From Salvia splendens (taxonomy: Eukaryota; Streptophyta; Magnoliopsida; Lamiales; Lamiaceae), in assembly GCF_004379255.2 (NCBI RefSeq), contig NC_056037.1:1054001-1118000 (forward strand): DNA of 64,000 nt. Direction: 5' to 3'. The notes below the pieces were generated by a model. It saw only the letters and a program-made list of their open reading frames with translations, had not been told where the DNA came from and ran no database searches. Within the stretch, counting starts at the first letter, position 1. The number at the start of each line of letters is the position of its first letter. This document shows, piece after piece, positions 1 to 8,384 of this stretch. A program made the position numbers and the translations under genes.

Positions 1-538
1 CAACAAAAATCAAGAATTTCTATAATAATACTATAAAAACTTATTGGTATAATTTCTTTTTCATCCGCAAGGATCTCTGTTACAATCCAAGAATTCAAAA
101 ATACATTAATAATTGAGCTTATATATCAAATTGGGATCGAAGTTGTGTGTGTGATAGAGAGCCTTCTCCAATTCATCTCCATCACTCACACAACAAAAAT
201 GTTGCTTGGGTGCCAAATTGCAAATTTTGTGCACAATATCAAACAAAGCGCAGTATAAAATATTTCTCTTTGAACTAACAAATCATTGATCGTTGAATGA
301 TGAATTTGATGTACTTTTTAAGGTGGTTGTGAATTTGAATTGTATAATTCTAACTAAGTGCTCTTTCATTACCCTTATGGTTGTTTTCGAAAGCTAGTTT
401 AAAGATACTAACTCTTATTCCCCTATCACTCAATTATCTATCAAAGTTTTTCATTCTGCTACAGTTTTTAAATGATAAAAATGCACCATACAAAAACATC
501 AAGATTTAACATTTCACCACACCCAAAACTAAAACTCA
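1..538. other. Intergenic, AT-rich flank
   Basis: No coding sequence or RNA gene is recognisable here. The stretch is AT-rich and forms the left flank of gypsy element 1. It was originally contiguous with the sequence resuming at 11223, because the five bases GTATC flank the element on both sides. Confidence 0.5.
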
Positions 539-543
539 GTATC

Positions 544-1217
544 TGGTTGGGCGAATTTTTGATGGTAGTAAATGCAGGTAAAAGAAAATATAGATCACGA
601 CACAAGGAATTACGTGGTTCGATTTACTGAGGTAAATCTACATCCACGGGAAGAAAGGAGGGCAAGATTGTATTGCTTGATCTGGTTTACAGCTTACAAA
701 TACAGACTTGCTATATGATCTTTGATGTCTAGAGAGCTCTCTTCTATCTGATCTAAGTTCTATTTATACATTGAACTAAGATCGTGGCTTGCATCACCAC
801 TAACTAGGTCGTGGCTTGCATCACCACTAACTAGGTAGTGGATGTCGTGGAGGTCATGAGATCCTGCATGGGTCCACTATCTCTTTGTTTGGTCCGCTAT
901 CCTGCATGAGTTGACACCACTAAATAGATCGTGTAGTGGAGGTCGTGGAGGTTCTGCATGAGTCCACTATCTCCCAGTTCGGTCGAATACTGAGACCGAA
1001 CTTCTGAACTATTGCCGAGCAGCTTTTGCCGATCTGAGAGTAGAGCTTGATTGGTCGGCTTTTACCGAGCTGTAGGCTGGGGCCGAACTCTTTGGTAATG
1101 CCGAACTGATTGGTTGGCTTTTACCGAGCTGTAGGCTGGGGCCGAACTCTTTGGTAATGCCGAACTGGGCTGATGGGCCGTCACTGCTATTGGGCTTGTT
1201 TAGTACGTACCCCATCA
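544..1217 (-). repeat. 3' LTR of gypsy element 1
   Basis: Direct repeat of 10567-11180. On the sense strand it begins TGATGGGG at 1217 and ends in CCAACCA at 544, next to the target duplication. That is three bases short of the CCAACCATCA end seen in the other copies. It contains a TATA-like block (rc of ctatttata near 768) and repeated TTCGGC-rich modules. Confidence 0.85.
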
Positions 1218-1230
1218 CTACCCCCCCCCG
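1218..1230 (-). other. Polypurine tract of element 1
   Basis: On the minus strand a run of nine G followed by TAG abuts the TGATGG start of the 3' LTR. This is the expected plus-strand primer position and fixes the element's orientation as minus. Confidence 0.85.
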
Positions 1231-1556
1231 AAAAGCGAAGTGAATCACTTCGGCGAAGCGAGTCACTTCGGCATTCTGGATAAAGGTACGGGGGAGGCTG
1301 ACGTCAGGGGACGTGCCTTGCGCGTGACTGCATTAAATGCGACAGTAAAATCCGGCCGTTGAATCCTGAAAAGGTGGGATTCGAAACGGTGCGATGATTT
1401 TGAAATCTTCTCCGAATCTGATAAATACGTCCTTTCTTCATCATTTGAACACTTTTGCTATTGCTTCTTCTGCATTCTCTCTCTTTTGCGTAAAAATTTC
1501 CTTCCACTTTCAAGAATTTCTTCAGAATTTCTTCAGACTTTCAAAGAGTAAGAACC
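1231..1556 (+). promoter_or_regulatory. Putative promoter of the antisense gene (element 1)
   Basis: This lies between the polypurine tract and the start codon of the opposite-strand gene. It holds a palindrome CGAAGTGAATCACTTCG (about 1235-1251), a TGACGTCA bZIP/CRE-type palindrome at 1299-1306 followed by a GACGTG core, and a TATA-like GATAAATAC near 1420. The same motifs recur at the matching place in element 2 (TGACGTCA at 18324-18331). Promoter activity is inferred. Confidence 0.5.
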
Positions 1557-4438
1557 ATGTCTTCTTCTTCTTCTTCTGAGTCAGGTAGCGGTAGGAAAGG
1601 GGGTAAGGGGTCTTCTAGCCGGAAAGAATCCGGGGAGAAGACCGTAGAGTATTTTCACAGCATCTTGAGTAAGGATACTGTGATATCCTTACACGAAAAA
1701 TATTTTTTTCCTGGGGGGAAGGTTGCGATTCCCGACGATCTTCATAGGGCTGACTCGCCGCCGGAGGGTTACGCCACCGTTTATGAAGCCGGCTTGGAAT
1801 GCGGGCTTCGTTTCCCTCTTCCCCCTGCCTTTGTAGAGCTGCTAGATTTCTTTCAACTCCCTTTAGGTCAGGTGACTCCGAACTCTTGGAGGCACTTATC
1901 GGCCTTTGCTGCCGAACTGCGTAGGCTAGATAAGGATCTGTCTCTGAGGGCAATCCTTAATTTCTTCCAGTTTAAGAGGAAGGGATCTTGGTTTTACTTG
2001 ATCCCTTTACAGCCCTTTAGGGCCTTCTGCAAAACCAAGTGGCCAAAGTGGCAACATCGCTTCTTTTTTTATAATAGGACAGCGGCTCCGGGCTTTCCCT
2101 GGAGAGGGCCGAAGTCCGTGATTCCTCATCCTCGGTTAGAACCGTTGGACGAGCTCGAGGGCGAGCTCAATAAGATTCCTATGATTAGGAAGCAGTACCT
2201 GGAGTCTGAGCTCGTCAAGGGCGACTTCGTGTTCGACTCCTCGTCTTCGGACGAAGAGACTGAGGGTGAGGAATTCTTTTTTATGCATTACTGCCTTGAC
2301 GACGAAAACTAACCTTATTTTCTTGCTTTTTGGCAGTGAACTTGCTGAACAAGATTAGTCGCAAATCCTCCGAATCTAAGGAACCGGAGAGGCCGAAAAC
2401 CACCAGCTCGGCGTCTGATGCCGAGAAGAATCCGAAGAGGCAAAAGACCTCTTCTTCGGATCCAAAAAAGCCGGAGTCCACTTCGGCAAAGGGGAAGGGG
2501 AAGACCCAGAAGCCCCCAAGAGCGCCAGAGAAAGACGTGGTCTTGGCGCCTCCTTCGGAGCATATCTGTGAGCCATTTTTATGGCCCACGGACTTCGCCG
2601 AGGTGAATTCTCTTCTTGATTTTCTGGCCTTGCTTTTTTCCTGTATTTTTTGTGGCCCCTCGGTTGACTTTTTCCTTTTTCCATTTTCAGAGGAACGATA
2701 TGCTCTCCAAGCTCGTCGCCGTTGAACTCTCCAAAGCGTCCAACGATTATGCTGAGATGCAGAGGAAGTTGGCGGCTGCTCGTCACCAGGCCGAACAGGC
2801 TAAGGCAGACTTTGAGAAGGCCAGAGCTGCTAGGATCTCGGCCCAGGATGAAGCCCAGTTTGCCAAAAACCATCTCGTCATCCAGCGAGAGCAGACGAAA
2901 CGGAGGGATGCTGCCGCCGTGGTTGCCCAAGGGGAGGTTCTCCGTGCTTTCGCGGAGAAACTCTTTCTGAGCAATCAATTTTCGGCCTTTGTCGGTGATC
3001 TGCTGAAACTGATGACCGATAATGCCGAGCAGGGGCCCGAAGTCGTTCTGCCGCTGTACGGCCGAGAGATAGCAGCTCGTCTCCAGAGTCTGCCGCTCCT
3101 TGAGGAGCTTGTTTCGTCCTCGGTCCTGCTTTCTGCTGACCGAGTTCGTAGTTGCCGAGCTGACCGGGACGAGAATATGGAGGCTATCTTTGCCTCCTTA
3201 GGGCCAGTTTCACCCGCTCCAATTTTCCACGGAGAGGGTGAGACCGAGCAGCTTGATCAGCAGACCGGAGACAGGCAGGCCGAGCAAGAGGTGCTGCTGA
3301 TCGGTGATGGGGGCACCGAGCAGGCTGGGGGGAGCAGGGAGGCCGAGGCTGAAGCTGAGGCAGACAAGGAGAAGGAAGCTGAACCTCACCGAGGAGCCGG
3401 AGACGAAGTTGGCGGAGTATGATTTCGTCTCACTTCTCTTAGTTTAGTTTCTTCCTTCTTGTAAAATGGCCTTGAAGCCCTCCTTGTGTAAAAAATTTTT
3501 TCTTATGAATGAAAAAATTCTTCTTTCTGCACTTGTGTCTTCGTATAGCTTTTCGTACTCTCTTTTACTCCTGTTGTGGTTTACTACCTGCTCAGTAAAC
3601 TGAAATGCCGAACTGACATAGCTGCTTTGTATTCTTAACTCTTAAGGAGCTGGAGGTACTTCACTGGAAGCGGCTGTACTCTTCCGCTTTAGACGAAGCT
3701 GAGAAAAAAGCCATAGCTGACCAGATGAAGAATGACGAACTCTTGGCTTGTTTAGTGAAGCTGGAGGCCGACAATAAGGACTTAGAGTCCGAAAAGAAAG
3801 ATCTGGAGGCCGAGCTGAACACTGCCGTCGCTGAGAGGACTGCGTATGAGGATTTCATCAGCAGGCGTGGGGGAATGACCATCTCTGAAGTTCAGGAACG
3901 AGTTGACGAACTGTGGGAGGAATATCACGTATTCCGGAGGAACAATGCGCTGGAGAGCTCGGCTTGCCAACAAGTTGTGAAATCATTGCGGCGCTGGGCT
4001 TCTCGGTACGACATCGTTCTTTCCCGGCGTCCTTCAATCGAGAGATTCCTTAGGCATTTCCCGCCAACAGATGCTCATACTCCAGCTCAAACCTCTGATC
4101 CACTTGCTCAAAATCCTACTCCAAATCAGCAACGAACTCAGGAGCAACCGGAAACGTCAAGACGAGAACGGACTCAGGAGCAACCGGAAACGTCAAGACA
4201 AGGACGGACTGAAGTTCGTAGAGGAGCTGTGATTATGAGTGAGCAAGATCAACAAATGCTTCGTGAAGAGACTCTTCGCCGCCGAGGTGCCAGTACTTCC
4301 CGGACTCAAGGAAGAGGCGGTAGGTCGATCAGAGCATCTCGTCGACCTGCTTATTCTTCAGCTGCCCGGAACGCCCGAACTCGGCTTCACGAGGATTTTG
4401 TGAATAGATGGCTCAACTTTAGCAACCAGGGACAGTAG
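1557..4438 (+). CDS. Antisense four-exon gene of gypsy element 1 (gypsy-type transposon N-terminal domain, coiled coil)
   Basis: Predicted exons are 1557-2265, 2337-2602, 2691-3416 and 3647-4438. All three introns are GT-AG (71, 88 and 230 nt), phases are consistent (709+266+726+792 nt), and the product is about 830 residues. Exon 1 encodes a Ser-rich start and a conserved block (about residues 45-215). I recognise that block as the plant 'putative gypsy type transposon' domain family (PF04195-like), whose biochemical role is unknown. Exon 2 is a Lys/Ser/Pro-rich linker with a possible nuclear signal. Exon 3 is a heptad-rich coiled coil followed by an acidic Glu/Ala-rich region. Exon 4 adds a second coiled coil, short RTQEQPETSR repeats and a basic tail. 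The gene runs opposite to gag-pol, so its introns are not removed from the genomic RNA and survive reverse transcription. The start is the first ATG after the TATA-like box. The splice model is inferred; element 2 carries the same exons. Confidence 0.75.
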
Positions 4439-5084
4439 AATAGTCCTTTGTAATAGCGTAACGCCTTCTCGTAGGGCAGCGGAGTTGTATGCCGAACAAG
4501 TTTTAATAAATGAAATCTTCATTTCGCTTCTATCACTGCGTATTTACAGCTCAGCGAAAAAATTTCATCGTGCTCGTCCCCGGTCTTATGAAGTAAACTT
4601 CTTTGACCGGACTTGGTCCTCGGTCTTATGAAATAAACTTCTTTGACCGGACTCGTCTTTGGTCTTATGAAGTAAACTTCTTTGACCGGACTGAGTTTGT
4701 GTCCTAATTTGGCGAGTTTTATCGCGTGGATCGGACTTTCCCTTGTCCTAATTCGGCGAGTTTTATCGCGTGGATCGGACTTTCCCTTTGTTGCAGTTCG
4801 TTTCAGACGAACTGCTTGTTTCTTAAGCTAAATTGTGGTCTTGTATCATCCTTAGAAGCTTGGATTCACAATCGTTGGCTTATATATGTTCTAAAAAGGG
4901 GATCAGCCTTCAAAGAACAAGATACCTCAGTAACATTTGTAAGAGACGACACGCATATAGACAGACAAAACGCACATAGACGAACAAAACGCACATAGAC
5001 AAACATGAAAAACAAGTAAAAAACAAAGAAAGCACATACCCCTAGGACCGATCTAGACACAAGACTGACTGACCGGACTGTCTC
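4439..5084. repeat. Tandem repeats between antisense gene and integrase (element 1)
   Basis: This is the shared 3' region of two converging transcription units. AATAAATGAAA at about 4504 could be the antisense poly(A) signal. About three copies of a roughly 39-bp unit with core GGTCTTATGAAGTAAACTTC lie at 4578-4700. Two copies of a roughly 45-bp unit containing GGCGAGTTTTATCGCGTGGAT lie at 4700-4790. Element 2 has about seven copies of the 39-bp unit. No reading frame of note. Confidence 0.7.
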
Positions 5085-6557
5085 TTACAAATGGAACTTC
5101 TTGAGGTTGGAAATGTACCATGTTCGGGGTACTTGTTCTCCTGACATGTGAGTCAATTTGTAAGACCCTTTGCCGAGGACTTCTGACACCCGATATGGAC
5201 CTTCCCATGTGGGTTCGAGTTTGCCCAGCTTTTCTGCTCGGCTTACTTCATTGTTTCTCAAGACGAGATCTCCCACTTGAAATTGCAGCTTTTTCACCCT
5301 TTGGTTATAATACCGGGCTACTTGCTCCTTGTACTTGGCTGCTTTTATGCAGGCCAATTCTCTTCTTTCTTCGGCCAGATCTAGTTCGGCTCTTAGTCCG
5401 TCATCATTCATTTCTGAGGAGAAATTTAGAGTTCGGGGACTGGGTACGCCGATCTCAACCGGAATCACGGCTTCAGTGCCGTACACCAGACTGTACGGAG
5501 TTTCACCGTTGGAGGTTTTGGGTGTAGTTCGGTAGGACCATAGGACTTGAGGGAGATTTTCTACCCATTGTCCTTTGGCTTGTTCTAACCGAGCTTTTAA
5601 CCCTTTCACCAAGATACGGTTTGTTACCTCCGTTTGTCCGTTTGCTTGTGGGTGGGAGACCGAAGTGAACCGCTGTTGAATATTCAGCTCTTGGCACCAA
5701 TTCTTGAATGTCTTGTCGGTGAACTGAGTCCCATTATCCGAAATGAGGATGTGGGGTATGCCAAATCGGCACACTATGTTCTTCCAGACGAAATCCAATG
5801 CCTTCGAGCTCGTTATCGTAGCTAATGGTTCAGCCTCCACCCACTTCGTGAAGTAATCCACGGCAACGATAAGGAATTTCATTTGCCGAGGAGCTTGTGG
5901 TAGTGGTCCTACTATGTCTATGCCCCATTGCATAAAAGGCCAAGGGCTTTGCATAGCACATAGATCGGTCTGCGGCATCCTTGGGATATTTGCATGAATT
6001 TGGCACTTCGTACATGTCTTGACGAGCTGCACTGCTTCTTGTACCAAAGTTGGCCAATAATATCCCCATCTCAGAACTTTTTTAGCTAAAGCTCTAGCTC
6101 CGATGTGGCTACCGCAAGATCCTTCATGAACTTCTCTAAGGATGTAGTCCGTCTCTTCTGGTCCTACACATCGCAATAACGGTTGAAGGTAGGACTTTCT
6201 GTATAGGACTCCTTCATGAAGTTCATACCGAAGTGCTCGGCATGTGATCTTCCGAGCTTCTCTCTTATCCTCGGGCAGTTGTCCTTGATCTAGATACTGT
6301 AAGATCGGCGTCATCCAGTTCGGCGAGCTGGTTACTGAATGTACCTCAGCTTCATCAATGCTTCGGTGTAGTAATTCCTCCACCTTTGAGCTCGGATATG
6401 AGGCCAACTTACTTAAAGTATCTGCTCGGCTGTTTTCCGCTCTGGGAATGCGGATTATCCGAAAATAAGAGAAACTTCGGCTAATGCTTTGCGCTTTGTC
6501 CAAGTATTTTTTCATCCTCTCATCTCGGGCTTCACTTGTACCCAGCATGTGATTCAC
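5085..6557 (-). CDS. Gypsy integrase with end of RNase H (element 1)
   Basis: This is the C-terminal part of pol. It starts inside RNase H, has an HHCC zinc-binding module (His-His then CTKC, about residues 140-200) and a DDE core (GIDIVGP, then SDNGTQF, then a Glu in the QANGQTE region). It ends with a conserved C-terminal block finishing TWYISNLKKFHL, without a chromodomain. It would insert the cDNA into the genome, leaving the 5-bp duplication seen here. It is in the same frame as the RT reading frame upstream and is separated from it only by the stop at 6582-6584. The ATG at 6557 is therefore just the first Met after a nonsense mutation, not a true start. Confidence 0.88.
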   Translation of the reverse strand: MNHMLGTSEARDERMKKYLDKAQSISRSFSYFRIIRIPRAENSRADTLSKLASYPSSKVEELLHRSIDEAEVHSVTSSPNWMTPILQYLDQGQLPEDKREARKITCRALRYELHEGVLYRKSYLQPLLRCVGPEETDYILREVHEGSCGSHIGARALAKKVLRWGYYWPTLVQEAVQLVKTCTKCQIHANIPRMPQTDLCAMQSPWPFMQWGIDIVGPLPQAPRQMKFLIVAVDYFTKWVEAEPLATITSSKALDFVWKNIVCRFGIPHILISDNGTQFTDKTFKNWCQELNIQQRFTSVSHPQANGQTEVTNRILVKGLKARLEQAKGQWVENLPQVLWSYRTTPKTSNGETPYSLVYGTEAVIPVEIGVPSPRTLNFSSEMNDDGLRAELDLAEERRELACIKAAKYKEQVARYYNQRVKKLQFQVGDLVLRNNEVSRAEKLGKLEPTWEGPYRVSEVLGKGSYKLTHMSGEQVPRTWYISNLKKFHL

Positions 6558-6581
6558 TATGACTTGTGAATCACAATGGAT

Positions 6582-8348
6582 TTAGAGAGATTTGACAAAT
6601 AGACTTTGCGCTAATTGAAGTCCGGCAAGGAGGGCTTCGTATTCGGCTTCGTTATTAGTAGTTGGGAATAAGAACCGAAGTGAATAAGTTACCTCGTGTC
6701 CGTCGGGAGCGATAAGTTGAATACCAGCTCCACTTCCCGTCTTATTCGAAGCTCCATCTACGAATCCACTCCAGCAGTCCGGCGGTTCTACTTCGGATTC
6801 TTGGGGCTGTGTTAGTTCGTCATTGGCAGGATTTTTCTGTTCGGCAATAACAGGGATTGCTTGATCGAACTTTGCTTCTGCAAGAAAATCTGCCAAGGCT
6901 TGTCCCTTGATGGCTTTCCGAGGTAGATATTCTATTGAGTGTTCTCCCAACTCTATGGCCCATTTGGCGATTCTGCCCGATGCTTCTGGCTTGGTCAAAA
7001 CTTGCCGAAGTGGCAGATCGGTTAAGACGCATACCTTGTGAGCATAGAAGTATGGCCGCAGTCTCCTTGCTGCATTTACTAACGCCAGAGCAATTTTTTC
7101 CAGAGGTTGATACCTTGTTTCTGGACCTCTTAATGCTCGGCTTGTAAAGTAGATGGGAAGCTGCTTTAGGCCTTCTTCTCGTACGAGCACCGCGCTAATG
7201 GTTTGATCTGATGCCGCTAAGTATAAGAATATCATTTCGGCATCTGTTGGAGCAGAGAGAATTGGAAGCTTGGCTAAATAACTTTTGAGCTCGTCAAAAG
7301 CCTTTTTCTGCTCGGCTCCCCACTCAAACTTTGGTGCCTTTTTCAACACTTTGAAGAACGGTAGTTGCTTTTCGGCTGCTTGGGAAAGGAATCTATTCAG
7401 TGCGGCTAGACATCCAGTTAGTCTTTGCACATCATGTATGGACTTCGGCATCGCCATGTTCTGAACAACTTGAACTTTTGAGGGATTTGCCTTGAGTCCG
7501 TCCCTTGAAACCCAACAACCCAGAAACTTTCCCGAATCTACCAAAAAGGTACATTTTTGGGGATTGAGTTTGAGGTTGGCTTTTTTGAGCACGTCGAGGG
7601 TGGATTTGAGGTTGTCTTCGTACTCCGAAGTGCTTCTGCTTTTGACGACTATGTCGTCAACATACACTTCAACCTCTTTTCCGATCAAATGCCGAAAGAG
7701 CTTATCTACCATCCTTTGATATGTGGCTCCGGCATTCTTTAAACCGAATGGCATCTTTTTATAAGCAAAGATGCCGAAGTCAGTAATGAAAGCCGTTTTT
7801 GAAGCATCATTCTCATCCATTAAAACTTGGTGGTAGCCTTTGTATAAATCAAGAAAACAGAAAATTTCGAAGCCGATCAAAGCTTCTACTTTTTTATCTA
7901 TGTTCGGAAGGGGATAGCAATCTTTAGGACAGTGCTTGTTTAGATCGGTAAAATCTATGCACATCCGCCATCCTCCTTCTTTTTTCTTGATCATCACAGG
8001 ATTGGCCACCCAAGAAGGATATTTCACCTCGAATAATACATCCGCTTTCAGTAATTGGCGGACTTCGTCATGGATGACTTGATTTCTTTCTGCCGCAAAG
8101 AGTCTTTGCTTCTGTTTTGTAGGCCGGACTGAAGGATCAATATTTAACCGATGAGTGATTACCTCAGGGGGCACTCCGGTCATGTCCAACGGAGACCATG
8201 CAAAGACATCTTTGTACTCCTTGAGGAGCTGGATGGTCTTTTCCCGGAGTAGGGGCGTTCCCGCGAAACCGATCTTGACCGTTCTGGATGGATCATCTTC
8301 GTATAACTGAACGGTCATTGAGTTCGACTCTGGTGTGACTTCGGTCAT
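6582..8348 (-). CDS. Gypsy reverse transcriptase / RNase H (element 1)
   Basis: The protein contains the RT palm with LDLYKGYHQ, MPFGLKNAGATYQ and the catalytic YVDD box, then the RT connection and an RNase H domain with FVDGASNKTGSGAG and NNEAEYEALL. It copies the element RNA into DNA in the cytoplasmic particle. A TAA at 6582-6584 interrupts RNase H just before the IHCDSQ motif; the integrase frame continues in phase. Upstream, the frame stays open for 11 codons before the first ATG and reaches the gag-protease stop codon at 8382-8384. RT is therefore probably made by readthrough of that UAG rather than from the ATG at 8348. Confidence 0.9.
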   Translation of the reverse strand: MTEVTPESNSMTVQLYEDDPSRTVKIGFAGTPLLREKTIQLLKEYKDVFAWSPLDMTGVPPEVITHRLNIDPSVRPTKQKQRLFAAERNQVIHDEVRQLLKADVLFEVKYPSWVANPVMIKKKEGGWRMCIDFTDLNKHCPKDCYPLPNIDKKVEALIGFEIFCFLDLYKGYHQVLMDENDASKTAFITDFGIFAYKKMPFGLKNAGATYQRMVDKLFRHLIGKEVEVYVDDIVVKSRSTSEYEDNLKSTLDVLKKANLKLNPQKCTFLVDSGKFLGCWVSRDGLKANPSKVQVVQNMAMPKSIHDVQRLTGCLAALNRFLSQAAEKQLPFFKVLKKAPKFEWGAEQKKAFDELKSYLAKLPILSAPTDAEMIFLYLAASDQTISAVLVREEGLKQLPIYFTSRALRGPETRYQPLEKIALALVNAARRLRPYFYAHKVCVLTDLPLRQVLTKPEASGRIAKWAIELGEHSIEYLPRKAIKGQALADFLAEAKFDQAIPVIAEQKNPANDELTQPQESEVEPPDCWSGFVDGASNKTGSGAGIQLIAPDGHEVTYSLRFLFPTTNNEAEYEALLAGLQLAQSLFVKSL

Positions 8349-8375
8349 TTCGCTTGCCTCTGACTCCGGCTGCTG

Positions 8376-8384
8376 TGATTGCTA
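8376..8384 (-). promoter_or_regulatory. UAG CAA UCA stop-readthrough context between gag-pro and pol (element 1)
   Basis: The gag-protease frame ends in UAG and pol follows in the same frame. The six bases after the stop are CAA UCA, matching UAG-CARYYA, the established tobamovirus-type leaky stop context. The same nine bases occur in element 2 (13922-13930) and element 3 (63970-63978). Readthrough itself is inferred. Confidence 0.65.

Noticed and set aside
2281..2344. Reading exon 1 on to the stop at 2312 as a stand-alone 251-residue protein
   Set aside because: A good donor at 2266, an acceptor at 2336 and phase-matched continuation in both elements favour splicing over termination there.
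1615..3000. Long minus-strand open frames opposite the antisense gene exons
   Set aside because: They are shadow frames of the spliced plus-strand gene; no conserved domain, and they are not continuous between the two copies.
6557..6557. Integrase as a separate gene starting at ATG 6557
   Set aside because: It is in frame with RT and the ATG lies inside RNase H; the split is due to one nonsense codon.
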